Below, one piece after another: positions 19,367-29,478 of a stretch of DNA of 64,000 nucleotides; position 1 is the first letter of the stretch; the number at the start of each line of letters is the position of its first letter. This DNA is from Streptomyces sp. ML-6. Lineage in GTDB: Bacteria; Actinomycetota; Actinomycetes; Streptomycetales; Streptomycetaceae. The notes under the pieces are model-generated. The model saw only the letters and a list, made by a program, of their open reading frames with translations, did no database searches and was not told the DNA's origin. The stretch is taken from NCBI RefSeq assembly GCF_030116705.1, contig NZ_JAOTIK010000004.1:1-64000 (forward strand). The letters run 5' to 3'. The position numbers and the translations under genes are program-made.

Positions 19367-20473
19367 GCGGCGCACGGAAAGTGGCCTTGGCCGTTTCCCT
19401 GTACTGGTTTCGGCTGTGGGTGTCGTCGGCGTCCTGGTGCTGTTCATTGCCGCTGTCGCAAACGGGGCGGCCGGACACGAGAAGGAGGCCGCCGCCCCGC
19501 CGTCCGTGTCCGGGGCGGCCCCGGGGCGGTGGCCGGCATCAGTCCGGTGATGCTGTCCGCCTACACCCGCGCCGCCGCGAACGTGCGCGCCCTGCGGCCG
19601 AAGTGCACGGGCATGCGGTGGTCCGTCATCGCTGGGATCGGCAAGGTCGAGTCCAACCACGCCTCCGGGCGCACCATCACAGTCGGCGGGGATGTCCGCC
19701 CGCGTATTCTCGGGGTCCGGCTCAACGGATCCGGGGCCGGGGGGAACACGAGCGTCTTCTCCGACACCGACCACGGCCGGCTCGACGGCGACACCGCGTA
19801 CGACCGGGCAGTCGGCCCCATGCAGTTCCTGCCCTCCACCTGGAACGGCCCCAGCGGCCAGGACGGAAACGGTGACGGGGTGAAGGACCCGCACAACGCG
19901 TTCGACGCCGCGCTCGGAACCGCCGTCTACCTGTGCGGAACCGGGACCACCGACCTGTCCCGGACCGACCAGCTGCGCAAGGCGGTCTACCGCTACAACC
20001 GTTCCGAGGCGTACGTGGGCGACGTCACCGGCTACGTCGACGAGTACGACCACCTCCCCGCCGCCCAAGACAGCACGGCGGGGTCGGCGACCGGCCGGGC
20101 CGGCGCCGTCGTCGACGCCGCGCTGGCACAGCGCGGCACTCCCTACGTGTGGGGCGGCGGCAGTACCACGGGCCCCACCAAGGGCGGCTACGACTGCTCG
20201 GGCCTGATGCTCTACGCCTTCTACCAGGGCGCCCGGGTCACGCTTCCCCGCACCTCCCAGCAGATGCGGCACTCCGGTACCCGGGTCCCCCGCTCGCAGA
20301 TCCGGCCCGGCGACCTCATCGTCATCAACAACGACGGAAACTGGGGACACGTCGGCCTCTACACCGGCAACAACACCATGGTCCACGCGCCCCGGCCCGG
20401 AAAGACCGTCGAGACCACCTCAACGTCCGGGTACTGGGAGCGGTACGACTGGGACGTACGCCGAGTGCTATGA
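19363..20473 (+). CDS. VirB1-like lytic transglycosylase / NlpC-P60 hydrolase (two frameshifts in this sequence)
   Basis: About 370 residues once repaired. An N-terminal membrane anchor (GVVGVLVLFIAAVANG) leads to a lytic transglycosylase domain with catalytic Glu in GIGKVESNHASG and PMQFLPSTW. An NlpC/P60 endopeptidase domain follows with Cys in GYDCSGL and His in WGHVGLY. Breaks are at 19394-19399 (TTT/CCC) and the G4 run 19523-19526. It opens the peptidoglycan for the transfer apparatus. Last gene of the operon; the Tn7-like element begins directly after it, so downstream transfer genes may have been displaced. Confidence 0.85.
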
Positions 20474-20691
20474 AGTCGTGTAGATTCTCATTGGAGATGT
20501 CGTTGTCTCAGTGTTCTGTCATCAACTTGTCGTCCAGCAGCCCGAGTTACAGGACGGGCTCGACGTAAACGACGAACGTCATCTCGGTTCGAGAACCAGC
20601 CTTTCGCTTGGTTTTCCATGCCTTCCGTGCAGATTCCCGCTGGCCACGCGCCATCGTCCCGGTGTCGGTTCCGCCTACACAAGGGGTCGCT
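20474..20691. promoter_or_regulatory. putative left end of the Tn7-like element
   Basis: About 220 bp between the T4SS operon and tnsA. It has an AT-richer start and recurring short motifs (GAGATGTCGTTGTC, CTTGTCGTCC, and the inverted CGACGAACGTCATCTC) that look like degenerate TnsB-binding sites. No matching right end could be identified by eye, so the outer boundary is not fixed. Confidence 0.35.
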
Positions 20692-21443
20692 GTGGCACGC
20701 GCTTCGAGCCAGAAGAGCACGACAGAAGGTGAGACGGTCTCGGTCCGCTACCGGCAAGCGGATGGCCAGTTCGTTGAAGCGGTCCTGGACCGCCTCATCG
20801 TTCCCGAGGTGACCGGCGGCCTGCCGGTACGGGATTTCCGCTGGTACAAGGGCCGTCGTCATTACTCGGGCTGGTACCACGCCGCCACAGTGGGGCGGCT
20901 GGTGGCCTACGAGAGCCGGTTGGAGCTGGCTCGGATTCTGCTGGCCGATTTCGACCGCGGTGTCGTGGAGATCGCCTCCCAGCCCTTCCAGCTGGCCGGT
21001 CGTGACGGTGACCGGCTTCGGCGGCACATCCCTGACCTGCTGCTTGTCCACTCTGACGGTCTGGTGACCGTCGTCGATGTCAAAGCCCCTCACGCATGAA
21101 GGACCCGAAAGTGACTGCACAGTTCGCCTGGACGAAGCGCATCTGCGCTCGTCGCGGCTGGTCCTACGAGACCTGGTCGGGCGGCGATCGGGCCGTGGTG
21201 GAGAACGTACGGTTCCTCGCGGGCTACCGGCGCCCTCAGCTGCTGGAGATGGACCGGGCGCCGGCAGTGCTCGCGGCGGCCCGGGGCCAGTCGACCATCG
21301 GCGGCATCGAGGCGGCCCTGGCCGCTCGGTTTCCGGCACATGCGGTCCGTCCGCTGGTGCTGCACCTGATCTGGTCGGGAGCCCTGGTCGCGGACCTGCG
21401 GCGCCCCCTGGCGGCGGCCACCTCGATCGAGGTGGCGTCATGA
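20692..21443 (+). CDS. tnsA: TnsA-like transposon endonuclease (frameshift in this sequence)
   Basis: About 250 residues after repair. The N-terminal half is a restriction-endonuclease fold with catalytic residues Glu74 (YESRLELARILL), Asp115 (RHIPDLLLVH) and Lys131 (VVDVKAP), matching TnsA's E-D-K spacing. The C-terminal half (FAWTKRICARRGWSYETWSG, VRFLAGYRR) is the TnsA C-terminal domain. The break is at the C4 run 21086-21089; one added C gives VDVKAPSRMKDPKV. GTG 20692 with AAGGGG upstream is preferred over longer starts. It cuts the 5' strands at transposon ends; overlaps tnsB. Confidence 0.85.
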
Positions 21444-23494
21444 CCGGCCGGGCAGTGACCGTCTTCCCGGGGGTGCGGCTGCTCTACTGCGGCGACGTGG
21501 CCGAGGTTGTCGAGCTGGAAGGACTCACGGCCACGCTGCGCAACGAGCGGACGGGTGAGTTCAGCACACTGCCGCTCGGGCGGTTGGCGGCCGACGCCCG
21601 GTCCCTGGGGGCGGGGAGTGAGCCGGAGACGCAGGATGGGTCTGTCCTGCTGGCGAACCTGTCCCCGGCCCGGCGGGCGAGGCTGCATGAGAGGGCTCGG
21701 CATGTCCGGGAGGTGCTGACCGGCTTCCGAGCCGGGCACCCGGACGGCGCCGCGGCCGACGAGCCGCGCCCGCAGTTCCAGCCGGATCTGCCGCTCGGGG
21801 ACCGCACCGCGGCCAAGGCGACGGAGCTGAAGGTCTCACCTCGGACGATCGACCGGTGGGTGGCTGCCTACCGTGAAGCAGGCGAGGCCGGGCTGGTGGA
21901 CGCCCGAGCCGTCAAGGGCCGGGGTTCGCGGGTGGATCCGCGCTGGGAGGAGGCCCTGCGCTGGGTGCTGGCCGAGTTGGTGAACGCCTCTACCCCCACC
22001 CGGTCCGCGGTGCTGCGCCGCACCGAAGATCGACTGGAAGAGGAGTTCGGGGCCGGGACGGTGCCTCTTCCCTCGCGCGCTACGGCCTACCGGCGCCTGG
22101 CGGAGCTGACGAAGGGCACGAGCGCGGTGTCCGGCAGTGCCAAGTCCCGCCGCTCGATCGCGGACCGGCCCCGCGGCGCCTACGGTCGGCTGCGGGCGAC
22201 GCGGCCGGGTGAGTACGTGGTGCTCGACACGCAGGACCTGGACATCTACGCGATGGAGCCGGTCACCTGCCGCTGGGTTCCCGTCCAGCTCACTGTCGCC
22301 CAGGACCTGTTCTCCCGCTGCATCGTGGGCCTGCGGGTGACAGCGTGCTCCACCAAGGCGGTCGACGTCGCCGGGGTGCTGTTCGAAGCCGTCTGCCCGC
22401 CCATGGACACTGCGGACCGCCCCGAGCTCGCTCCCTATCACGGGCTGTGGGACCACGTGGTGTTCACCGAGGAGGACGCGGTTCCCGGGCGGGGGCTGTG
22501 TCCGCCGGAGACGCTGGTCGTCGACCACGGCAAGGCATTCATGTCGGCCCACGTGATCAGTGTCTGCACCCGGCTGGGCATGTCGATCCAGCCTGCCCAG
22601 CCGAAGAAGCCCACCGACAAGCCAACCGTCGAGCGCTTCTTCCGAACGCTGCGGGAGGGGCTGATCCAGCATCTGCCCGCCTACAAGGGCCCGGACATCC
22701 ACAGCCGCGGGGAGAGGATCGAGGACCAGGCGTTCTTCTACCTCCACGAGGTCGAGGAGATCGTCCGCGAGTGGATCAGCGAGGTGTTCCACCGCCGCGC
22801 CCATGAGGGACTCACCGTCCCGCACTGGCCCCACCTGCAGTTGTCCCCGCTGGAGATGCTCCGCGTCGGAGTGCACCGGGCCGGACGGCTGCGGATGCCC
22901 GCCACCGCCGAGCTGGCCTTCGAGTTCCTGCAGGTCAGGCCGCGCACCATTCAGCACTACGGCGTCGATGTCGACGGGCTGCGTTACAACGGGCCCGCGC
23001 TGGACGGGCTGCGCGGGACGACGAGCCCCTACGGCGGGCGTCTGGCCGGGCGGTGGCCGATCCGCGTCAACCCCGACGACGTGCGGTTCGTCTACTTCCA
23101 GGACCCCGACGACGGCTCCTGGCATGCCCTGGAATGGGAACACGCTCCCGCGCTGAACATGGCCTTCAGCACCGAGGCCGCCGCCTACGCCCGGCGGCTG
23201 GCCGCCCGCACCGGACGGCACATCGATGCCTCGAAGGCTCTGGGAGATCTGCTGGCCCGCTGGGACCAGGGGCTGGTCACCGACCGCCGCGAGCGTCGCA
23301 TGGCGGTGCGGCTGTCGGCCGAGCGGGCCGCGCTGTCCCTGCCCACCCTGCCGGACCAGGCCACGGCCACGAGCCGGCCGGAGCTGACGGTGGTGCCAGA
23401 TCCTCCCCTCGGCGACAGCGACGACGAGGACGAGCTCTTCGATGCCCCGCAGGGCGAGGACTACTACGCCGATGCCTTCGAGGTGATCGAATGA
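21440..23494 (+). CDS. tnsB: TnsB-like DDE transposase
   Basis: A 684-residue Mu/TnsB-family transposase from ATG 21440. An N-terminal HTH region (KVSPRTIDRWVAAYREAGEAG) precedes the catalytic core. The core triad is Asp263 (VVLDTQDLD), Asp362 (LVVDHGKAF) and Glu398 (KPTVERFF), with exactly 35 residues between the second Asp and Glu. The C-terminal part carries the Mu-type beta-barrel region and an acidic tail (DSDDEDELFD) that probably contacts TnsC. Intact. It cuts 3' ends and joins strands. Overlaps tnsC as ATGA. Confidence 0.92.
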   Translation: MTGRAVTVFPGVRLLYCGDVAEVVELEGLTATLRNERTGEFSTLPLGRLAADARSLGAGSEPETQDGSVLLANLSPARRARLHERARHVREVLTGFRAGHPDGAAADEPRPQFQPDLPLGDRTAAKATELKVSPRTIDRWVAAYREAGEAGLVDARAVKGRGSRVDPRWEEALRWVLAELVNASTPTRSAVLRRTEDRLEEEFGAGTVPLPSRATAYRRLAELTKGTSAVSGSAKSRRSIADRPRGAYGRLRATRPGEYVVLDTQDLDIYAMEPVTCRWVPVQLTVAQDLFSRCIVGLRVTACSTKAVDVAGVLFEAVCPPMDTADRPELAPYHGLWDHVVFTEEDAVPGRGLCPPETLVVDHGKAFMSAHVISVCTRLGMSIQPAQPKKPTDKPTVERFFRTLREGLIQHLPAYKGPDIHSRGERIEDQAFFYLHEVEEIVREWISEVFHRRAHEGLTVPHWPHLQLSPLEMLRVGVHRAGRLRMPATAELAFEFLQVRPRTIQHYGVDVDGLRYNGPALDGLRGTTSPYGGRLAGRWPIRVNPDDVRFVYFQDPDDGSWHALEWEHAPALNMAFSTEAAAYARRLAARTGRHIDASKALGDLLARWDQGLVTDRRERRMAVRLSAERAALSLPTLPDQATATSRPELTVVPDPPLGDSDDEDELFDAPQGEDYYADAFEVIE

Positions 23495-24048
23495 GGCAGC
23501 CGCATCTGTTCAGCCTCTCCCGCAAGGAGGGCTGGCGCCGCTTCGTCGACGAGCCGGCCCGGCAGCGCCCCGCGACCCTCACCCGGCGCCAGCTGGCGGC
23601 CCTGGGCGAGGAGGCGGCCGAGGACTACAACGACGCCCGGCACGACTGGCATGCCAACTTCGGCATCGTGCAGACACCCCAGCTGGCCTCCGTCCACGAT
23701 GCGTTGGACGAGATCGTCGCGTCCAACCGGCAAGACGGCGACCGCATCCGTTCCGCGGCCGTCATCGACGCCCTGCCGGGTCTGGGCAAGACCACCATCG
23801 CCAACCTCTTCGGCCGCACCTTCGACCGCCAGCAGATGCGCCGCCTGGGCCAGGTCACCGACGCCGGGCACGAGCGCATCCCCGTCTTCCGTGTCGGGCT
23901 GACCTCCAACACCACACTGCGGACCCTGAACCGGATGATCTGCGAGTTCTACGGCCACCCGGCCGCCGACCGCGCCAATGCCGCCACCTTGGCCAGTCAC
24001 GCGCTCGACTGCGTTCTATCCTGCGAGTCCCAGCTGGGGATCATCGAC
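23491..24048 (+). pseudogene. tnsC: tnsC, 5' part (split by Tn554-like insertion)
   Basis: The first 186 codons of an AAA+ TnsC/TniB-like ATPase: Walker A LPGLGKTT at about residues 95-102 and the sensor-region phrase IPVFRVGLTSNTTLRTL. The frame ends just inside the Walker B strand (QLGIID) and then meets the inverted end of the inserted element, reading FTDRP and a stop at 24066. The missing continuation, DDIHLLD onward, lies at 31318. In the family this ATPase links TniQ target recognition to TnsAB; here it is inactivated. Confidence 0.88.
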
Positions 24049-24060
24049 TTTACCGACCGC
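24049..24060 (+). repeat. left terminal inverted repeat of Tn554-like element
   Basis: TTTACCGACCGC directly after the last tnsC codon; perfect inverse complement of 31303-31314. The first 11 bases recur at 24117-24127 in the same orientation, giving a double left end as in recombinase-bound att sites. Confidence 0.88.
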
Positions 24061-24171
24061 CCGTAGTCCTGCCCGTGATGTCCGTCTGGGACTGTGACCA
24101 GCACGTCCTGGGCTTGTTTACCGACCGGGTCCGGGACGTCTGTCATGTTCTGGAGTCGGTACGGAGGACAA

Positions 24172-25350
24172 GTGGTACGGCACGTTGTGGTGGGGGACCT
24201 GAGGGTCCAGCGGATCGAGCGGAAGGACGGGCAGCGGTCATGGACGATCGTCTGGCCCGAGGGAACACTGCACGCGGAGGCGGACCGGTTCCTGCGTGAG
24301 CACGAGGGCTCGGGCACGCAGAGGACGTACGCGTACTACCTGGTGGACCACCTGCGGTGGCTGGAGCGCGAGTGCCTGGCCTTCGACACGGTCCAACTGC
24401 GTGACCTGGAACGGTATATGGGGATCGTCGGCGCCGAGGTCCGCATACCGCTCGGGGAACCGTGGCGGGTGGGCAAGCGCCCCTACGGCCGCTCGGCGCT
24501 GTCGACCGCGGCGGCCTGCTTGAAGGGCTTCTACCTGCAGCAGGCTTCTCGCGGCATCAACGGCGAACTCGGCAAGAAGCTCGACAAGTCCCGTCTGCCG
24601 ACGCGGGCCGACAAGCGCCGCTCGTTCCTCGGGCACGTGAAGAACAAGCTGCCGACCAACCCACTGGCACCGAAGGGGCCGCACCGCCGGCACCCGAAGA
24701 TGCTGCCGGAAAAGGCCAGGGAGAGGCTGCTGGGGACAGTGAACGCCGCCCGGGACCGGCTGGTTATCGACTGGCTCGCCGACGGCGGACTTCGGATCGG
24801 CGAACTCTGCGGGCTGCACCTGGTCGACCTGCACCTGCGCGAGAACGCGGCCTGCGGCGAGTGCCGCACCCCGCACCTGCACGTCTGCCACCGGCCCGGC
24901 AACCCGAACCGGGCCGAGGCCAAGACCAAACATCCCTGGCGGGTCGAGCGCGGGACGGTGACCGGCGGGCTGATCAAGCGGGTCAGCCCGGCGATGGTGC
25001 ACTCCTACTTCGAGTACATGACGACCGAGTACCCGCGGGGCGCCGGGCACGGCATGCTCCTGGTCCAGCTGCACGGCGCCGATAGCGGCCAGCCGTGGGC
25101 TCCGGTCGGCGCCCGCCGGATGCTCGGCCGGGCCGGGAAACGCGCCGGGTTGGGGCTGGTGAAACCCCATGCCTTCCGGCACACCTTCACCTCGGCGGTT
25201 CTCGATGCCGCGGACGGCAACACCCTGATCGCCCGGGACGCCGGCGGCTGGGCGTCGGCCGCGATGGTCGATGAGGTCTACGGGCACGTCGATGTCCACG
25301 ACCCGGTCTTCGATGCCGCGCTTCGCACGGTCTGGGGTGAGACGAAGTGA
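24172..25350 (+). CDS. tnpA: tyrosine recombinase, Tn554 TnpA-like
   Basis: A 392-residue integrase from GTG 24172, chosen because GGAGG sits at 24163-24167; longer frames run back to 24094. SAM-like N-terminal domain, then a catalytic domain with Arg in DGGLRIGELCGL, HAFRH as the H-x-x-R box, GGWASAAMVDEVYGH with the probable Tyr nucleophile, and a Cys-rich insert (CGECRTPHLHVC). First of three coupled genes (ATGA-type overlap with tnpB). Acts with TnpB and TnpC in excision and integration of the element. Confidence 0.85.
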   Translation: MVRHVVVGDLRVQRIERKDGQRSWTIVWPEGTLHAEADRFLREHEGSGTQRTYAYYLVDHLRWLERECLAFDTVQLRDLERYMGIVGAEVRIPLGEPWRVGKRPYGRSALSTAAACLKGFYLQQASRGINGELGKKLDKSRLPTRADKRRSFLGHVKNKLPTNPLAPKGPHRRHPKMLPEKARERLLGTVNAARDRLVIDWLADGGLRIGELCGLHLVDLHLRENAACGECRTPHLHVCHRPGNPNRAEAKTKHPWRVERGTVTGGLIKRVSPAMVHSYFEYMTTEYPRGAGHGMLLVQLHGADSGQPWAPVGARRMLGRAGKRAGLGLVKPHAFRHTFTSAVLDAADGNTLIARDAGGWASAAMVDEVYGHVDVHDPVFDAALRTVWGETK

Positions 25351-27967
25351 CCGCGAACTCGCTGCTGCCCCTCTACACCGAACGTTCCGACCGCGAGGGC
25401 CGTGACAGGCTGGAGATCCTCACCGCGCTGATCAGTGCCCCCTTTTTCGACCCGATCTTCCGTGGAGTACTCGTCCGGGTTCCCCAAGACCACTCCGTCT
25501 ACCAGTGGGGATGCGTCGTCGGCGCCTGCGAACGCGTCCGCTCCGGAGGGACGGACCTGTGCTCCAACCATCTCCGGCAGTGGGGAAAGGCGCGGGAATC
25601 GGGCACGACCCGGGCGGAGTTCCTCACTGCGGCACAGCCGCTGTCCCGGGCCGAGTTCGAGCGCGAGGGCCCGTGCTCGATCTGCCCCGATCGGCCGGCG
25701 GAGCCGCGAACCGACCTGCGGTTGTGCCGCGCCCACTACAGCTCCTGGAAGTACTACGTCGCCCCGCGCGATTCCGGGGCGGACTTTGAGCAGTGGGCTG
25801 CTGAACAGGAGCCCCGCGGGGGTTACGGCAACTGCAAGGTCACGGTCTGCCCCGGGCTGGCGGAGTCGCCGCTGGGTTTGTGCAGCTGGCACTGGCACCG
25901 TTACAAGCGCGACCGCCGCCCCGGCGGGGCGGCCCTTCCGGCCAGCTGGTGGCAGCGATACGAGAGCCAGGGACGCTCCGTCCCCGTCTCCTGCACGGAC
26001 GAGAACGCCTTCCGCACCTGGTGCGCGAGGGTCGATCCGGCCCCGAGGCCGGGACTGGTCAACCTGCGCGGTCTGCGGCCGCTGCTGCGAGCCGAGATCC
26101 AGTACACCCTGTTCGCCCACACCCAGCAGGACCGGCACAGCATCTGGCGCCTGGACTGGATCCAGAAGCTCGTCAACCTCGCGCGAGAGCGCGACGCCGG
26201 CTCGCTGACCGACCTGGACTTGGACGACTTCCCGCGGTTTCACACCTCGATTGTGAAGAAGATGCTCCACTACCTGCGGCTGGTCTACTTCACCCCGAGC
26301 AGACGCGGGACGCCGGGTTCCTCGAGACCGACCACTTCGGCATCCGCTTCCCTCACCGGGCCAGCCACATCGACCTGACCCGCATCACCCAGCGCTGGCT
26401 GCGTGACCTGCTCTGGGACTACACCGCCGAGCTCATCCGCTCGCCCCACCGCCCACGCACCGCAGTGCCCATCGACGGCATCCGCCGGGCCTGCACCGAG
26501 CTGAGCGCGTTCATAGAGGTCGACGCCCCCGGCGGCGGCCACGACCCGAGCGCCTTGCGGGTGGAGCACATGCACCGGTTCATCGCCGATCAGCGCCATC
26601 GTGAACGCCACGGGCTGCCCTCGCTGGTGATGAAGGGGCTCTACGGAAAGCCGTCGACGGTCACCTCCGTCACCCGCACCGACGTGTTCAACGGCGTCCG
26701 CAAGCTGCTGCGGAACGCGATGGAGAACGGCGCCGCCGAACGGCTCGGCCTGGACCGCGAGTTCATCATCGCCATGCCATTCGCCGGCGGCGAGCCGCTG
26801 CGAGCCCGGCGTCCGTTTCCCGACGAGGTCGCCCGAGCCCTGGCCGACGAGGCCAACCTCGCCCAGCTCACAGAGCAGTACGACCCCGATGACCAGGGGA
26901 TGCGGGACGTCTGGGAGACCATCGTGCTGACCGGCCGCCGCGTGAACGAGGTCCTCAAGCTGCGCTGGAACTGCATCGGCCGCTACGGCGGCCTGCCGAT
27001 GTTCTGGCACGACCAGACCAAGGTCGGCAACTACGACACCGCAATCCGTATCCCCGACCGGCTCTACGACCTCCTCGCCGAACGGCAGCGCAAGACACTG
27101 GACCGGTTCGTCGCCCGGCACGGACGCCGCCCGACCGGCACCGAACGCGCTCAGCTTGCCCTGTTCACCAGCAAGGTCCGCAACCCCGACGGCGCTACCG
27201 CTCTGTCCTACCAGTGGTTCCACCGAAGGTTCCGGGAGTGGGCCACCGAGCTCGACCTCGGCCAGCTCGTCCCCCATCAGGCTCGCCACACTCTGGCCAC
27301 CAGCCTGCTTCGGGCCGGGGCGAGCCTCACCCACATCCGCCGCTATCTCGGCCAGGTCTCGGACCGGATGGCCGAGCACTACGTCCACCTGACCAGCGAA
27401 GACCTGGAGAACGTCCTCCAGCACGTCTGGGTCACCGGCCCCGGCACCGCCCAACCCGGCGAACTCCTCGCCGGAGAGACCACCCCACTCACCCGAGAGC
27501 AGGCCCAGGCCCTCGCCATCGACCTCTCACGCCGCAGCACCCCCTCCGAGGGCGGGTTCTGCACCTTCCAGCCCGTCGTCGACGGCGGCGCCTGCCCCTG
27601 GAACCTCGACTGCCACAACTGCGACAAGTTCGTCCTCTCCGGCGCCGACCTCCTCTACTGGCGGCGCAAACGCGAACAGTGGCGGCTGCTGGCCGAAGGC
27701 GCCCCGGACGACGCGATCGCCGACTATCTCCACCGCTACTTCGAGCCCACAGCCCGCGCCATCGACGGCCTGGAGAAGGCCCTGGTCGGCCTCGGCCTCC
27801 TCGGCGACGCCCTCGCCCTTGACCTGCGCAAACCCCAGGACTACTTCCACCGCGTGTGGTCCACGGCCTTCCGCGCCGCCGACCTCGCCGACGCGGGCGA
27901 CGACGAGCAGAGCGAGTACAGCGATACGTGCACAACCGACAACGACCCCGAGCAGGACATCGCATGA
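25347..27967 (+). CDS. tnpB: large tyrosine recombinase, Tn554 TnpB-like (frameshift in this sequence)
   Basis: About 873 residues after repair, longer than Tn554 TnpB (about 630). The N-terminal 200 residues hold three Cys/His knuckles of similar pattern (C-x4-C...C-x2-H: CVVGAC/CSNH, CSIC/CRAH, CKVTVC/CSWH), probably zinc-binding. The C-terminal catalytic domain has Arg in LTGRRVNEVLKL, HQARH as H-x-x-R, and DRMAEHYVHL with the Tyr. A final CPWNLDCHNC cluster may bind another metal. The break is at the C4 run 26293-26296 (restores FTPEQTRDAGF). Overlaps tnpA and tnpC. Confidence 0.85.
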
Positions 27968-28551
27968 AGACCTCTGCCGTTCCAGAACCCCGCACGGCCG
28001 CCGCCCTGGCCGCCCGCCGCCACAAGACCGAGACCGCCCTGAAGCGGGTCCGTGAAGCCATCATCCGGCTCCGGCGTGAGAAGGCCCAGGTCAGCGTGAC
28101 CGCCGTCGCCCGTCGAGCGGACGTCTCCCGCACCTTCCTCTACGACAATCCCGAGGCCAGAGCCGTCATCGCCTCCGCGATGGCCGAGGCTGGAGAGCGC
28201 CGGACCCAGTTGCTCGCCGACCAGGGCGAGGAACGTGAGGCGACCTGGCGTGAACGCGCTCTGAATGCCGAAGACGCCCTCAAGACCGCTCACAGCGAGA
28301 TCCTCGCCCAGCGGAATCGCATCGGTGAACTCATCGGCCAGGTGCGGGACTTGGAGGCCGAATGGGCCGAGGAGGCCGTCCAGCGGATCACTACCGAGAA
28401 CACCACCCTCAAACAGCGAGTCCGTCAGCTCACGGCCGACAACCGCAGCCTTGACGAGCGGCTCAAGGCGGCCCGCTCCAACCTCCGCTTCCAGGACCGC
28501 CGCGTCGCTGACCTCGAAGCCCGGATCGTTGACCCAGCGTCAGGCATCTGA
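27964..28551 (+). CDS. tnpC: TnpC-like coiled-coil accessory protein (DUF6262 type)
   Basis: A 195-residue protein from ATG 27964, overlapping tnpB. A short HTH-like segment (VTAVARRADVSRTFLYDNPEAR) is followed by a long coiled coil of about 100 residues (ENTTLKQRVRQLTADNRSL). This is the third member of the recombinase trio. In Tn554, TnpC affects orientation and efficiency of transposition. Ends into a hairpin shared with ptuB. Confidence 0.8.
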   Translation: MKTSAVPEPRTAAALAARRHKTETALKRVREAIIRLRREKAQVSVTAVARRADVSRTFLYDNPEARAVIASAMAEAGERRTQLLADQGEEREATWRERALNAEDALKTAHSEILAQRNRIGELIGQVRDLEAEWAEEAVQRITTENTTLKQRVRQLTADNRSLDERLKAARSNLRFQDRRVADLEARIVDPASGI

Positions 28552-28574
28552 CCTCGCCTTCGCTCTTCCGGCCT

Positions 28575-28608
28575 CATGGCCCGTTCTCCGTCCGGTGGAC
28601 GGGCCATG
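28575..28608. terminator. bidirectional terminator between tnpC and ptuB
   Basis: Perfect 10-bp stem CATGGCCCGT / ACGGGCCATG in the 85-bp gap between convergent genes. Confidence 0.65.
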
Positions 28609-28636
28609 TCGGCGTACACGTGAAAGTGGCCTGCAG

Positions 28637-29478
28637 TCACTCCAGGAATCCTCCGTTACAGAAGGCACCATCCGCTGCGAGGGTCCGGTAGGTCACGCCT
28701 TCCCACCCGTTGGGTTGGACAGCGAGTCGAGTGGCGGCTTCGGCCGCGAGGTATTCGTGCACGAGCTCCTTGCCGCCAGCCTTGAACTGTCCTTCGAGGG
28801 TGTGTTGGATGTTCCTCAGGGTCCGGTTGGCCTGCACTGCGTAGGTCTTCGCCAACCCGAACATAGTGAAGTGGTGCGTGGCCCGGGCTATGAGGCCCTG
28901 CCCCCATGTTGGTGGCGGGGTCACGAAGAACTCCAGCCGCACGGGGGCGTCGTGAATGACTTTGGCCTGCAGCCAGGTCACGTCGTCGATACGGTCGAGA
29001 TACGGGTGTAAAGGTGTGGTCTCAACCGTGGTCGGCTTTTGATCGCCTTTGATGTGGTTGCAGTCGCTGCAGGCTGGCACCAGATTGAGTGGGGCCACGC
29101 AAAGAGCGGGGAAGGACATCTTAGGCAGGACGTGGTCGAGCTGACGGACGGTTCCGTGCCCGCACAGGGGGCACCTCTCGTCGACGGGGGCGCCCATGAG
29201 CTTGTCATAGATTAGGCGGCCCTTTTGGTTCCCCGCATCCCGTTCTCGTACGCCCAGGTCACGGCGGCCTTGTCGTCGATGCCTGGAACCTTGAACTCGG
29301 CGGCTTCCAGGGCGTGCAACGTCTGGCTGTGGGCTGCTTCCCGGAAGCGCTCTCCTGCAGCTTCGACGGCTTCGGCCGCGGCTGTCAACTTCTCTTGCCG
29401 ACTGGTGTCCCGGGTGCTGCTCACACATGCGTCGTAGCTCTCGCGGGCTGTCTCGGCGGGGGGCTCCAGCGGCCACAT
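28637..29478 (-). CDS. ptuB: PtuB-like HNH nuclease, Septu defence (frameshift in this sequence)
   Basis: About 280 residues after repair. The helical N-terminus (ARESYDACVSSTRDTSRQEK) leads to an HNH domain with zinc Cys pairs CPLC and CSDC, the HNH His in QLDHVLPKMSFP and Asn in PLNLVPACSDCN. The break is at the plus-strand C4 run 29231-29234; one added base restores MRGNQKGRLIYDK. ATG 29478 overlaps the ptuA stop as TGATG. In Septu, PtuB is the effector nuclease activated with PtuA during phage infection. Confidence 0.78.
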
